DNA of 64,000 nucleotides from Macrostomum hystrix. Lineage: Eukaryota > Platyhelminthes > Macrostomidae. Numbering within the stretch: position 1 is the stretch's first letter; the number at the start of each line of letters is the position of its first letter. Shown in pieces: positions 23,701 through 35,398 of the stretch. Made by a program: the position numbers and the translations under genes. The stretch lies in assembly GCA_950097015.1 (NCBI GenBank), contig CATNEN010000005.1, forward strand, positions 4,393,501-4,457,500. The letters are read 5' to 3'. The notes under the pieces are model-generated. The model ran no database searches and was not told the DNA's origin. It worked only from the letters and a program-made list of their open reading frames with translations.

Positions 23701-24054
23701 GTCGTATCCCTATTCATAAGTCCCACATCCTAGTAGAAATCGAACCTGCCAGTCAGTCAGGGTGTATCTATAAAAAGCACACCTCGAGTTTAGTCGCTCG
23801 CGTGACCCGGAAGAGCATTGTGAACGGCTAAAATTTCTGAAAACCTCGAATAGGAAGGAAACTGCTGACTGGGATAGAAATGAATTTGGATGCTGGAAAG
23901 TACTTTCTTGGTTTCTAAAGTAAGCACTGTATAATGGCTATGATGAAGAAAAACTAAATTTTATGAGTTTTTCCGTGTTATTTAACATGCCCGAAAAAAT
24001 TACTTCCTCTTTGATCTTACTCTCTGATTGTTTACAAACTTTATTCATTTTAAG
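23701..24054. other. unique spacer between inverted arrays
   Basis: No gene recognised. Confidence 0.45.
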
Positions 24055-24276
24055 GGATTGAAGCCTAGCTGATATAGCTTCGGACTCACGTCTTGAAGGT
24101 CGGGGGTTCGATTCCCAGGTCCACTTGAACAATATGTGTCCTTTTGCAAGACACTTAATCTTTTTTTTGCATTGCTTCAGTTCACCCACCTGTTAAATGG
24201 GTACATGCATTAGCTGGGATAATTGAGGGTGGGTGTGGCGTCCCCACTGTCCATGGACTGAATAACCGTACGAAGA
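24055..24276 (+). mobile_element. tRNA-derived SINE, family B, plus orientation
   Basis: tRNA-like head with A box TAGCTGATATAGCTTCGG and B box GGGGTTCGATTCCC. Then TTTTGCAAGACACTTAATC, TTGCTTCAGTTCACCCACC, GGGTACATGCATTAGCTGG, GGGTGGGTGTGGCGTCC and TCCATGGACTGAATAACCG, where the copy is truncated. It lies in the loop between the inverted 29-bp arrays. Confidence 0.78.
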
Positions 24277-24574
24277 TTTCTTTCGATTCTACCAGTCCGA
24301 TTGTTAATTTTTTATGAAAGACTTTGAGACAATCGAGTTTAAGCTGGGATCTGGGCTTTAGGGATAATGAGAATATCGTTTCACTAGGCTCGTGTTTGAT
24401 GCATTGATCAAACAATGGAAAATTTCGATATTGACTCAGTTGCGAGCTCAAACTACCACCAGTTTGTCTTGCATTTCCTATGCCTTCTGCTGTTTTTGCT
24501 CCTTTATTTCAATGCTCCAAGTTTCAAATGATTCAGTCAGTTTTGAGACGTGAAATTTGTCTTGATATGGATGG
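24277..24574. other. unique spacer
   Basis: No gene recognised. Confidence 0.45.
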
Positions 24575-25205
24575 CGAGGAAAGCATGTGGGATATGGATG
24601 GGGAGGAAGGGATGTGGGAGATAAGGATGGGGATGAGAGGATGTGGGAGATAAGGATGGGGAGGAAGGGATGTGGGAGATAAGGATGGGGAGGAAGGGAT
24701 GTGGGAGATAAGGATGGGGAGGAAGGGATGTGGGAGATAAGGATGGGGATGAGAGGATGTGGGAGATAAGGATGGGGAGGAAGGGATGTGGGAGATAAGG
24801 ATGGGGAGGAAGGGATGTGGGAGATAAGGATGGGGAGGAAGGGATGTGGGAGATAAGGATGGGGATGAGAGGATGTGGGAAATAAGGATGGGGAGGAAGG
24901 GATGTCGGAGATAGGGATGGGGAGGAAGGGATGTGGGAGATAAGGATGGGGAGGAAGGGATGTGGGAGATAAAGATTGGGAGGAAGGGATGTGGGAGATA
25001 AGGATGGGGAGGAAGGGATGTGGGAGATAAGGAAGGGGAGGAAGGGGTGTGGGAGATAAGGAATGGGAGGAACGGATGTGGGAGATAAGGATGGGGAGGA
25101 ACGGATGTGGGAGATAAGGATAGGATGGAAGGGATGAGGAAGATAAGGATGTGGATGAGAGGATGTGGGAGATAAGGATGAGGAGGAACGGATGTGGGAG
25201 AATAG
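24575..25205 (-). repeat. 29-bp minisatellite, purine strand on plus (right arm of inverted pair)
   Basis: About 21 copies of GATAAGGATGGGGAGGAAGG followed by GATGTGGGA, which is the exact reverse complement of the unit at 23125-23700. A GATGAGAGGATG variant recurs every fourth or fifth unit. Confidence 0.95.
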
Positions 25206-25858
25206 GCTAGACGCTTATTTCCTTAGTGCTTCTGCCGAAAACTTCGGTGGGGATTTAAAATTGCAAGCTATCCTATCCAAGCAGAGACTGGGAAGCTCAG
25301 AAAAAAAGGGATGCCAATTGAACGGCTTCTCCCCTCGATAATTATTTTAAGCTGCTAAGCCAGGATTTGAGCCAACCCAGCCACATCCCAGGGCCACACC
25401 TCAGACCTGAAGGCAGAGGACGGAAGGCAGAGGAATTTAGAATGCCATTCGCCCCACTCTCTCTTCCCTCTCTTCTCTCCTCTTTACTCTGGCATTTTAC
25501 CTCCTAAAATAGGTCCAAGCGAGTTTAGGTTCCTGCCTGCATTTTCGATCAATATTAAGAAGCCATTCCGAATAAGAGGGGAAATGAAATAACGGTTCGG
25601 GCCAAATTCCGTGTGCTTCCTTTGGCTGAGATCCCTTTTCTTGGTAGATCAGACAAGAAGCAGAAGAGCAAAGAGAGTCAATCATTGGGGCAGATCAGAC
25701 ATGCTTTGATCGGGGCTTTGAACTTTGAAAGCTCCGAGAAGCTCCGTGATTGCTGTTTATAAGCTTTGGCATGCAGGTTAGATAGACGATGTTTGTGTGA
25801 AAAGAGAATTATAAAAGCTAGTCGCAAATGAACTACGGCAACTAACTCTGCACTTTTA
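25206..25858. other. unique spacer
   Basis: No gene recognised; a short purine/pyrimidine-rich stretch occurs at 25450-25490. Confidence 0.45.
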
Positions 25859-26665
25859 TGCTTCTGCCCACTCACTCTACCTCTCTCACTCTACCACTCA
25901 CTCTACCTCTCTCACTCTACCACTCACTCTACCTCTCTCACTCTACCACTCTCTCACTCTACCACTCTCTCACTCTACCTCTCACTCTACCTCTCTCTCT
26001 ACCTCTCACTCTACCTCTCTCTCTACCTCTCTCACTCTACCTCTCACTCTACCTCTCTCTCTACCTCTCTCTCACTCTACCTCTCTCTCACTCTACCACT
26101 CTCTCACTCTACCTCTCTCTAACTCTACCACTCTCTCACTCCACCACTCTCTCACTCTACCACTCTCTCACTCTACCTCTCTCTAACTCTACCACTCTCT
26201 CACTCTACCTCTCTCTAACTCTACCACTCTCTCACTCTACCTCTCTCTCTCACTCTACCACTCTCTCACTCAACCTCTCTCTCTACCTCTCTCACTCTAC
26301 CTCTCTCTCTCACTCTACCACTCTCTCACTCAACCTCTCACTCTACCTCACTCTCTACCTCTCTCTCACGCTACTACTCTCTCTACGTCTCTCTCACTCT
26401 ACCACTCTTTCACTCTACCTCTCTCACTCTACCTCTCTCTTTACCTCTCTCTCACTCTATCACTCTCTTACTCGACCTCTCTCTCTCTACCTCTCTCTCA
26501 CTTTACCACTCTCTCACTCAACCTCTCTCTCTACCTCTCTCACTCTACCTCTCTCTCTACCTCTCTCTCTACCTCTCTCTCTACCTCTCTCTCACTCTAC
26601 CTCTCTCTCACTCTACCACTCTCTTACTCTACCTCTTTCTCTACAGTCGGCCCTCTACCTCTCTC
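25859..26665. repeat. pyrimidine-rich minisatellite (CTCTACCTCTCTCA-like)
   Basis: Irregular 12-16 bp units of CTCTCTCACTCTACC with ACCACT and ACCTCT variants over 800 bp. Confidence 0.9.
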
Positions 26666-27160
26666 CACCACTCTCCCGTTCGTCTCACAATCTGTACCCA
26701 TTTTTCAAGTACCTGTGAAAGGCTACAGTGGGCAAACCGAGTTAAACAAATTAATCTATCCAGTTTTCCTCGCCTGAAGAGAAGCTAGTACGAGTATTAA
26801 AAAAAGAACGAAAAGTTTCAAGAAAGATAGATGAAATAAATTATACTGCTCGAGTGTGACAACGAAAAAGTTAAGACTATATATTCAGCTGACAAAAATC
26901 GAAGCCTTGGATTCTATACCCGAAATGAGATCAATCATTTTTTACTCAAGTGTCAAAGACCAGCGCTGCTTTGGAGAAATGTAACCAATGAATAAAATGA
27001 TAGAGTACTTGGATTGCAAATCATTTCAAATCGATCATCACACTGCTATGTCATGCGTAGGAATGATAAAATTGACTGTGGATCTACTAGCTATACACAA
27101 TTGCCTGCTCTCGCTTATTTAATCAAATATCATACTTGCTTTTCATTCTACTGTATTTCT
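26666..27160. other. unique AT-rich spacer
   Basis: No gene recognised. Confidence 0.45.
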
Positions 27161-27905
27161 CTATCTGTTACTCTGTCACTCTCTATCTATCACTCTATCA
27201 TTATCTATCTGTTACTCTATCACTCTCTATCTATCGCTCTATCATTATCTATCTGTTACTCTATCACTCTCTATCTATCACTCTATCATTATCTATCTGT
27301 TACTCTGTCACTCTCTATCTATCACTCTATCATTATCTATCTGTTACTCTGTCACTCTCTATCTATCACTCTATCATTATCTATCTGTTACTCTGTCACT
27401 CTCTATCTATCACTCTATCATTATCTATCTGTTACTCTGTCACTCTCTATCTATCACTCTATCATTATCTATCTGTTACTCTGCCACTCTCTATCTATCA
27501 CTCTATCTTTATCTATCTGTTACTCTGCCACTCTCTATCTATCACTCTATCATTATCTATCTGTTACTCTGTCACTCTCTATCTATCACTCTATCATTAT
27601 CTATCTGTTACTCTGTCACTCTCTATCTATCACTCTATCATTATCTATCTGTTACTCTGTCACTCTCTATCTATCACTCTATCATTATCTATCTGTTACT
27701 CTGTCACTCTCTATCTATCACTCTATCATTATCTATCTGTTACTCTGTCACTCTCTATCTATCACTCTATCATTATCTATCTGTTACTCTGTCCCTCTCT
27801 ATCTATCACTCTATCATCACTCATCTACTATTCTCTACTATTCTCTATCTTTCACTCTATCTCTCTCTATCTGCCACTCTACCACTCTCTACCTGTCACT
27901 ATATT
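27161..27905. repeat. 44-bp minisatellite
   Basis: About 17 copies of a 44-bp unit made of CACTCTCTATCTATCACTCT, ATCATTATCTATCTGTTACT and CTGT. The repeats at the right edge are degenerate. Confidence 0.94.
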
Positions 27906-28493
27906 TATACGAAATACAAAGTTTCTATAAAAATCCTTCCAATATTGTTTTTAACATTCTAATATATACTTGCCCTGAGTTGAAGAAAAGTACATTTATA
28001 AATAATTTAACGATTGTCAATGCCAAGCTAGCCTACCCAGTGCTCAACCAAACTCCTCATCTTCAATTTCTCCGCTTCTCTCCTTACTCCTTAAGTTCTC
28101 AAAATCATAATAAAAACAAAATCTTGAAATGGTCATCCACGTGCGCGTGTTCTATATTGCTTTTAGAAGACCCTAACTGAAAGTTTATAACAAAATAAGA
28201 CCAGGAATTCAGTTTCATTGAATTCGAGCCGTTTTGCTAATATTACTGAGGCTTTGGCGTGAAAAAATTCTTGAAAGATTATTGAAAGCAGCTGTTGGTT
28301 CATTTTCTTCCCCAGACTTTATCTTCCAAATGGTGATACTAGATGGCCCTCTTTTTAATTTCCGTTAGCCCTGTATGAGATGGAATGAAAGCTGGATTTT
28401 TCTATATGCCTGCCGACAATACTCTTTGATGTTAGAAAATTAATATCATATTTGCATGCCAATATATAAGCAGACACACAAAAATATAGAGCA
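27906..28493. other. unique AT-rich spacer
   Basis: No gene recognised. Confidence 0.45.
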
Positions 28494-28624
28494 GATTGAC
28501 AGACTTACAGACAGACTTACAGACAGACGGACAGACAGACAGACAGACAGACTTACAGACAGACGGACAGACAGACAGACAGACAGACTTACAGACAGAC
28601 GGACAGACAGACAGACAGACAGAC

Positions 28625-28655
<31 letters not shown>

Positions 28656-28688
28656 CAGGCAGACAGACAGACAGACAGACAGACAGCC

Positions 28689-28741
<53 letters not shown>

Positions 28742-28786
28742 CAGACAGACAGACAGACAGCCAGACAGACAGACAGACAGACAGAG
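28494..28786. repeat. (AGAC)n microsatellite
   Basis: About 290 bp of AGAC with regularly placed AGACTTAC and AGACGG interruptions on the left, which form a longer period of about 52 bp, and AGCC interruptions on the right. Confidence 0.95.
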
Positions 28787-30299
28787 CAAAAATATGTTTT
28801 TCTTTCTTCATGTATTCAATCTTCGACTAAAAAGCAGTCACTTTTTTATCTTTCCCCAATTAACTAAACATTTTTGCTTGCTTTGCCTCCACTTTGCAAA
28901 GGCTTTAATTACTTCAAGCTTGAAAGTTTCAACTAGCTAAAAGTACAGCGTCATCTATTTCTATTTACTCTCTACACGCTTTCTGATTTCTCTAAGCCAA
29001 TTATAAAATTCCAACTGTAGATCGACTGCAAATACTTTCCTAGTCGAACGCAGGCTTTTAAAAATATACTTTGTACTTTTCAATTGGCAAAACTAAAGCA
29101 ATGTTATTGCATTTCTTAGAAAAAGTCATTTCAGGGCCGGAAAGTACAAACAAAAAAAGGAAATAGAAGCTTTAATACCATAAATTTTCCGTATCTACTG
29201 ACTATTTTGACATAGAAAACAATTACGATAGTTTTTATAATACGACGATCAATGTTGTTTTGTGATCTGCCCAATTAGATGCTATTGGATTTTCAAGGAC
29301 AGTACTTGGGCCCATTGTCAAAAAACTGCAAACTTGTACCCGTGGCAGGTAGGGTTATAAAATTTTCCAGAGACGAAAAATGCTGCTGCCTCCAGGAGCT
29401 GCAACAGATCGTAATCATAAATAAAAAAGCAATGCTGCATAATCGTATGAAATGTAAATTATTAATTATCGCAATACCGGAGGTATGCTGTCTGTGTCTC
29501 CGCTTGGTTTTTTAGATATCTCTTTTCACAATCTATTTTATAGAGTCTCTCTCCAAGAGTTCTGACCAAGAGGTCGGGAGTTCGTATCTCAGTTTCAGGG
29601 AAATTTTTCTAAGCGTCCGTCTAATTCTAAAAGTCTATTGTTCCATTCATTCGTGTATGCCACAATTCTAAATAGGCAGATTTTTTTCAAACAAATTCAA
29701 AAGGTTTACAATTTTATTTCCGACACAGTCGTCCTGCAGTTTTTGGAAGCCCGCCGCGCCGGATGTCATAGAAATTTCACTTCCCAATCCGCAACGTTCT
29801 CACTGTAGGCCTCAGCTCTATTCGCCTCTATTTATGAATTCACATTGGCAATAATACCAGCTGGATTTCTACAATGTATGCGACCACAAAATCCTTGATA
29901 GCTTCCGCTTGTTTGAAAGGTGAGCTCGCAGTTGACAGGGCCGGTGACGGATTATGCACTTCATAAATGTGCATTGTTAATCTTGAAGCATGAGAGTGTG
30001 CACATCCTGCGTGTGACATTGCGCTGCAGGAAGAAAAAAAACTTGATAGTGTGGCTTGCAAGCTGGAGCTAATTTTGCTCGTCTACCTCATCTCCGCCAT
30101 AAATTTTCCTGAATTGCAAAGCACATTTCCTGTACTGTTGTTAAGGCCATTCACATAAGGATCCACACAATGTCACTTAACAACCCTACCAAAATTCAGT
30201 AGGTCTCTCGTAATTTTTCCTGTGACAGTGTTGTATTATATTTGTATTAACACTCGTATCTTGTTATTCGTTATTTTCATTGGTTCCCACCTAACTCTG
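28787..30299. other. unique AT-rich DNA, no recognised gene
   Basis: About 1.5 kb. A B-box-like fragment (AAGAGGTCGGGAGTTCG) lies at about 29569, similar to that at about 1305. The short ORFs show no recognisable domain. Confidence 0.4.
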
Positions 30300-30456
30300 C
30301 ATTGCTTCAGTTTACTCAGCTGTTAAATGGGTACCAGCATCAGCTGGGGGGGGGGTAACTAAGGGTGGGTGTGGCGTCCCCCCAGTCCATGGACTGAACA
30401 GCTGTACGCAGCCTTCAGATGCGCCGCGCAATAGCTGCGGCTGTGCTGTCGGGAAA
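30300..30456 (+). mobile_element. SINE family B, plus orientation, head missing
   Basis: The body is present from TTGCTTCAGTTTACTCAGC through GGGTGGGTGTGGCGTCCCC and TCCATGGACTGAACAGCTG to GGCTGTGCTGTCGG. It includes a run of nine G. The tRNA-like head is absent. Confidence 0.75.
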
Positions 30457-31012
30457 TTGTTATTAAATTTTTTTTGAAGAAGAAATAACACTTGATGGCA
30501 CACCTGAACACTGTAAAAAGTGTTTTAAATACGAGTATTAATAAACTTATATTTAATGCGGCCTGCTTTCAAAAGACGCTTTGATTTTTATTGCTTGTAT
30601 TTGCAGTTGAATTAAAAAATATAATGAGATTTTAATTAGGAAAATGTTTGCCTCGAACGAATGTACAGGACTAAACAAAATACAAAGAATGAATTGAGAG
30701 ACAAATATTTTATTGAGATGTAGCTTTAGACGGAGTTAAAACGTTCGAGAAATATAGTTTGATTCTCGCAAGATCAGGTCTCAATAGAGGCTACATGTGT
30801 GTTTTTTAGTAATTAGTTTCTAGAGATTGCAGTGACAGGAAAAGCTCACACAATCACACTTAAGAAAATGAAACACAGACGCGATGAAAAGGAATATCAC
30901 TTTTTTCAAGACGAAATACAATGATGCCTAGATAAATAACAATCAGAAATGGTTGAATACAATCGTTTCTATTGAGAAGAAAATAATAAAGTTAGCCAGT
31001 TTCCCGCTTGGC
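30457..31012. other. AT-rich 3' flank of the stomatin gene
   Basis: Probably holds the stomatin 3' UTR on the minus strand. No other gene is seen. Confidence 0.4.
30709..30714 (-). terminator. candidate polyadenylation signal of the stomatin gene
   Basis: TTTATT on the plus strand reads AATAAA on the minus strand, about 300 nt beyond the stomatin stop codon. This is a reasonable 3' UTR length, but no transcript data support it. Confidence 0.35.
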
Positions 31013-31015
31013 TTC

Positions 31016-32359
31016 CTAGCAGCCTGAGCCGAAGCTGGTCTTGGAGCCTGCATCGGATCCCCTGCTCAGTGCCGGGTAGGACGGCGGTGGTGGAAGCTTC
31101 GGATCCGTTGAAGCAGCCTCCGAGTCGCCCGCAGCGTTCGTCTTTCTGTCTCCGTCGGCGTCGCCTCCCGTCTCGCCGACGAATTCGGCAGGCTCGCCGA
31201 CATTCACCGGCTGCTGCTGGAAATACTTCAACAGTTCAATCGGCAGTGGAAAGATGATTGTTGAATTCTTCTCAGCTGAGATGCTACTCAGAGTTTGAAG
31301 GTAGCGCAACTGAAGGGCAACGTTGCACTCGGATAATTCGATGGCAGCCGCTTTCAGAGCCTTGCTGGCCTTCTCCTCGCCCTCGGCGGCGATCACCTTG
31401 GCTCGAGCCTCCCTGGCTGCTTCAGCCTCGGCAGCCATGGCTCTCTGCAGCTGAGTTGGCAAGCGAACGTCTTTGATCTCGACGCGCTCCACCTTGACGC
31501 CCCAGGTGTCCGTGGCGGCATCGAGGGTCTCCTGCATCACCAGGGCGGATTCGTCACGGCCAGCGAGAAGCTCGTACAGGCTCACTGTACCCAACACGTT
31601 TCGCAGCGTTGTCTGCGCCAGTAGCTTCGTGGACCGACTACAATCCTCGACGTTTACCACCGACATGACAGGATCGAAGATGCGATAGTACACCACAGCA
31701 TCTACGGCCACCGTCACGGAGTCCTTCGTCAGAACCTCCTGAGTGGGCACGTCGAATGTCATAGTTCTCAGGTCGACTCGTTTGACGCTGTCCATGCAAG
31801 GCATGGTAAACACCAAGCCTGGTCCACTTGCCTCCGTGCTAAGAATTCTTCCGAATCGCAGAATCACAGCTCGTTCGTACTGGGCAATCACTTTTAGGCA
31901 GAATACAAATGACAATGGAAAGGTGACTGCAATCAGGGCTACAATGAGGACCTTCATGATGGCCTCACATATTTGCATGTGCCGCTGAGACTGCATCGAG
32001 CCGCCGAAACCGCTGCGTCCAAGTCGCTCAGGCACCAGAGAAAAACTGCGCTGCACCTTGTGGTGATGATGATGCTGCTGATGCCGCTGTGGCGACGGCC
32101 TCAGATGCCGCTTTGCTGGATCTTCTGCTTTCTGCTTTCCTGGCTTGTGCTGCGGCTGCTTTTTTGACTGATGCTGCCCGGCAGAAGCGGCGGCGGCGGC
32201 GGCTGCTGCTGCAGCGGCTGCTGCTGCCTCCTCCTCTTCGGTATCGTCTGGCTCGTTTTCGTCGTCGGACTCGCTGCCCTCGCTTTCTTCGTTAGGATTG
32301 TGGCCGGCTAGCTTCGAGCGGAAGCGGGTGTCCGAGCTGAAACTGACTCCCTTGGCCAT
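31016..32359 (-). CDS. STOM: stomatin/MEC-2 family membrane protein (band 7/PHB domain), single exon
   Basis: One uninterrupted 447-codon reading frame on the minus strand, starting at the ATG whose A is at 32359. Residues 1-125 are low complexity: an acidic stretch, a run of about 14 Ala, and a His-rich basic segment. Residues about 131-157 form the hydrophobic hairpin with the family's conserved proline (VTFPLSF), followed by QYERAVILRFGRI. The PHB domain (about 150-330) carries near-invariant stomatin blocks: LTKDSVTV, VVYYRI, LLAQTTLRNVLGT, WGVKVERVEIKDV, LQRAMAAEAEA, ARAKVIAAEGE, ALQLRYLQTL and EKNSTIIFPLP. Stomatins are inner-leaflet monotopic, oligomerise in cholesterol-rich membrane and modulate ion channels. 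The N-terminal extension of about 125 residues is longer than in human stomatin. It is unusual beside the intron-rich neighbours in having no intron, so a retrocopy origin is possible, but the frame is intact. STOM versus STOML3/MEC-2 orthology is not resolved. Confidence 0.94.
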   Translation of the reverse strand: MAKGVSFSSDTRFRSKLAGHNPNEESEGSESDDENEPDDTEEEEAAAAAAAAAAAAAASAGQHQSKKQPQHKPGKQKAEDPAKRHLRPSPQRHQQHHHHHKVQRSFSLVPERLGRSGFGGSMQSQRHMQICEAIMKVLIVALIAVTFPLSFVFCLKVIAQYERAVILRFGRILSTEASGPGLVFTMPCMDSVKRVDLRTMTFDVPTQEVLTKDSVTVAVDAVVYYRIFDPVMSVVNVEDCSRSTKLLAQTTLRNVLGTVSLYELLAGRDESALVMQETLDAATDTWGVKVERVEIKDVRLPTQLQRAMAAEAEAAREARAKVIAAEGEEKASKALKAAAIELSECNVALQLRYLQTLSSISAEKNSTIIFPLPIELLKYFQQQPVNVGEPAEFVGETGGDADGDRKTNAAGDSEAASTDPKLPPPPSYPALSRGSDAGSKTSFGSGC

Positions 32360-32966
32360 CTGGTTCTCGCCAAGCCCTGGTTCAGAGCCGCGATTCGCGG
32401 AAAAAATCTTTCGATTTCTACTCTTCTGGACGGCAGGAGTGGGGAGAGGTGGCTGTTCTGCTTGAAACGGTCTGGGAGGCCTCCAGTGGGCGGCTTTGCA
32501 CGTCGCCTCCTCTACAGCCGTTCCCGTCGGTGTACGCTATAATTCAGGCTAGCTCCCAGTGGATTATTTGTGTCAGGCCGGCAGCCAATGGCAGTTTTCA
32601 ACGCCTGAATTGTTCATTGGGAGAGTGAGGGGGTGTACTGCGGGTTCTGGTAGGCTGAGAAATGGCTTTGGAAGAGAGACTAGCGGGCAGATGTCAAGCC
32701 AGTGGGGACTGTTTACTATTTTAGTAGCTAGGCTAAGGCGGATTCTATTTTTTCCATTCCATTCTAAAGGAATTTCAGGTTGACAGGGTAACTGAACCGG
32801 CTCATAGGACATAATTTGCCATGACTTTAGTGGCAAGCCGATCGGACAAGAAATTTTGTCTAAAAATAAACAATAAAAAATGAACATTTCAAATTCATTC
32901 GCGACCTGATTTAATTGACGTAAAGAATGCGATAATTGGAACCACTAGTTCACACGTTTATAGATA
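32360..32966. other. upstream region of the stomatin gene
   Basis: The 5' flank on the minus strand, moderately GC-rich near the start codon. I see no clear TATA box; the promoter is presumed to lie here by position only. Confidence 0.35.
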
Positions 32967-33304
32967 AGGAGGGTCAGTGGCAGAGCGGTTAAGGTGTCTC
33001 TCGCACCAAGGTCCCAAGCTCGATTCCATAGCGAGGTCACATTCGGGGCGCAGCCGCGGAGAGAAGGCTTGGGAGCTTTCCGTGCAATTCACGCCATAGA
33101 GGGCCAACCTCCAAGGCAACAGTGAAATTGTACACTACCAGACAATGAGATAGACAGGCCAGATGTACACACCTGTGTGCGTGTGTGCTCAGGAGTCAGC
33201 GAAATGGGCAGAATTGCCACCTCGCTGGCTGCGGGTCTATCGTCACCAAATTATGTGCCATTGCCCGCAGCATTTCTTTGTTAATCAATATTATTATTAT
33301 TATT
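32967..33304 (+). mobile_element. tRNA-derived SINE, family A, plus orientation
   Basis: Head GTGGCAGAGCGGTTAAGG with a CTCGATTCC B box; the body has GGGGCGCAGCCGCGGAGAG and GCTCAGGAGTCAGCGAAATG; the tail is ATT repeats. Small deletions in head and body. Confidence 0.82.
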
Positions 33305-35398
33305 CACATTGATAGACAAAAAAAGACATATTGTAATGACATCTAATGCCAGTAAGCTTGTTCTACTAGAGAACCAAATACTCGTACTTGAGAACTTCTA
33401 TTTTGAATTTATTTATTCGAACTATGTATAAAACTATTTCTATCTAGATGCAGTTGAATAATTTCTGCATGCAGAATATGTAGAACAGAATCTGGTCACG
33501 GTCCACTAAAAAATAATAACTAAAGCCGAGAGGGAATTCCGGAGACCACTTCACCGTCATTCGATGAAATGATTACTTTATATAGATCCTAAGTACCTTG
33601 CCATGCTACAGTGTATAAACATTATAGACTCATTGACTGTGTGCATTAATTTATTTGACGATGGCTAAAAAAGTGTCGCAACTGCTTTTTTCCGGAAAGC
33701 GGGTGTAGAAAGTTTACTTTCCAGGAAACAATGTTGTCCAGCACACCCGATAATATTGATCAGCGAAGAATTTCTATATGCAGGCCTTTCCGAGGGCTTC
33801 GTTGGGCGAAATAAATTATGAATTGATTAATCTTTTCCCCATACCGACCAATCATCAAGCTTTATTGTGGGAATGCGTCCAATAAAATATGTATTTACAT
33901 ATAACTTCAATATTCTCAAAAGCCCGTACAACATTCATGTGTTCTGCAGCTGGCATGTTTGTTTTGTGTTTTGAGTTTGATTTTAAAATGAAATTTGAAA
34001 ATGACTGTCTTCTACTAAATGCTCGTGAAATGCACGCCGGTTTTGCACGTCAGTAGGACTACCAAGCCATTTTGCCGTCCGTTTTGATACCCCCTGAAAA
34101 ACTTTTGGCAGCGCCCGAGTGTTAACGCCTGGGTGTTCACTGATTGGTTGACAGACCAGACGATGGTGTCCTGTGGTTGAGTTGCGCCTAGTATTTTGGC
34201 TTGATCTGTGAAATTAGAGAAATTTGAGTCAGGGTGTCCATAGTGACCTATTTCCACCTGTTGTAGCCCTTTTAAGCTCCAGCAAATCTGTCTAGATAAA
34301 ATTAGGTGACTACCGAAGACGGAGATGATGCAGGCATATTCGGATGACATGCAGATAAATTTTGAAGGCCTGGCAAGGCTGTACTGAGGCGCAGTACTAA
34401 TTAGTGTCTAGGGTTGTATGAAATACACTAGCGCTTTTAGGAAAAATCGGACCTTTGGCCAGAAACATTGAATATCTCGACAGTATGACGAGCTGGCGAC
34501 TTGATTCTGGTTTCAGATGATGCGCAACAAAGAGTTGGCCGGTGTTCTTGAGTTTCGTGTGCTTGCGTTGCTCCGTTCGGGTGCAGCACTTCGTGCACTT
34601 CGTGCACTTTTAAGAAGTGTGACGAACGACTTGCATCACTAACTGTCGGCCTGCGTTTACATGTAACTCTTTCAAATGCTTTCAACATCTTTTTGCTTTT
34701 GGAACACAAAAGAGCATATCTCCATCAAAGTAAGCAGAAATTTGAGTTTATCTTCCATTTTCCCTAATTCTGAAGCATGTTTCAACAGCTTCGGAAAAAC
34801 TGCATCGTTGATTCAAGAATCGTCATAGAACAACATCATCTCATCCCCCTATTTCACGCTACAGTTAACTTCCTCTCACGATTTTGGCTCGTGTTTTTTC
34901 ATCGAGTTTTTTTTACGAACCTACCGATGGAAAGAATTTGAAAGCTTTTAAACAGTTGTAAAGCTCTAGCTATTCTATTCAATACTGGCTCGTAGCCATG
35001 CTGTGTTTCTGACGGAAGGCAAAGTCACGCCACTGAAGTCCTGAAGTTGCTTGTTTTGGAATTTACTAGGTCGGGTGCCTAACTTAGAAGCAAATGGAAG
35101 AAAAAAGTGATGACGTGTGTAAAATAAGGTGCTAATGCGTCTTTGGCCATATGAATGTTTCCTAACCCATGTGTGCGCCCAATGTTCCGGCGCGAAAAGC
35201 TTACCCTTACAAACAATAGTAACTATGATACAATACGATCACTTGAGGTAAGCTGAGGTCAGCGAATTATATCCAATCTCAAAAGTACATAATAGCAAAA
35301 AATCTACGAAGCCACGCTCCGTCGAAGCGTGGCTTCGGTAAATTAATCTTTAAAATCATATTAAATCTATTCGTCCTTGTCGTCGAATAGTCGTCGAT
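33305..35398. other. unique AT-rich DNA, no recognised gene
   Basis: About 2.1 kb. Two minus-strand ORFs of 90-111 codons (34015-34350, 34437-34709) show no recognisable domain and may be chance. A short inverted repeat (CGAAGCCACGCTCC / GAAGCGTGGCTTCG) lies at about 35308-35338, just before the 23-bp array. Confidence 0.4.

Noticed and set aside
26999..28180. 388-codon ORF with SLSICYSVTLYLSLYHY repeats resembling a membrane protein
   Set aside because: Hydrophobic look is due to a CT/AT-rich 44-bp minisatellite; no conserved domain.
34015..34709. Two minus-strand ORFs of 111 and 90 codons
   Set aside because: No recognisable domain and no similarity to transposon proteins that I can see; length compatible with chance.
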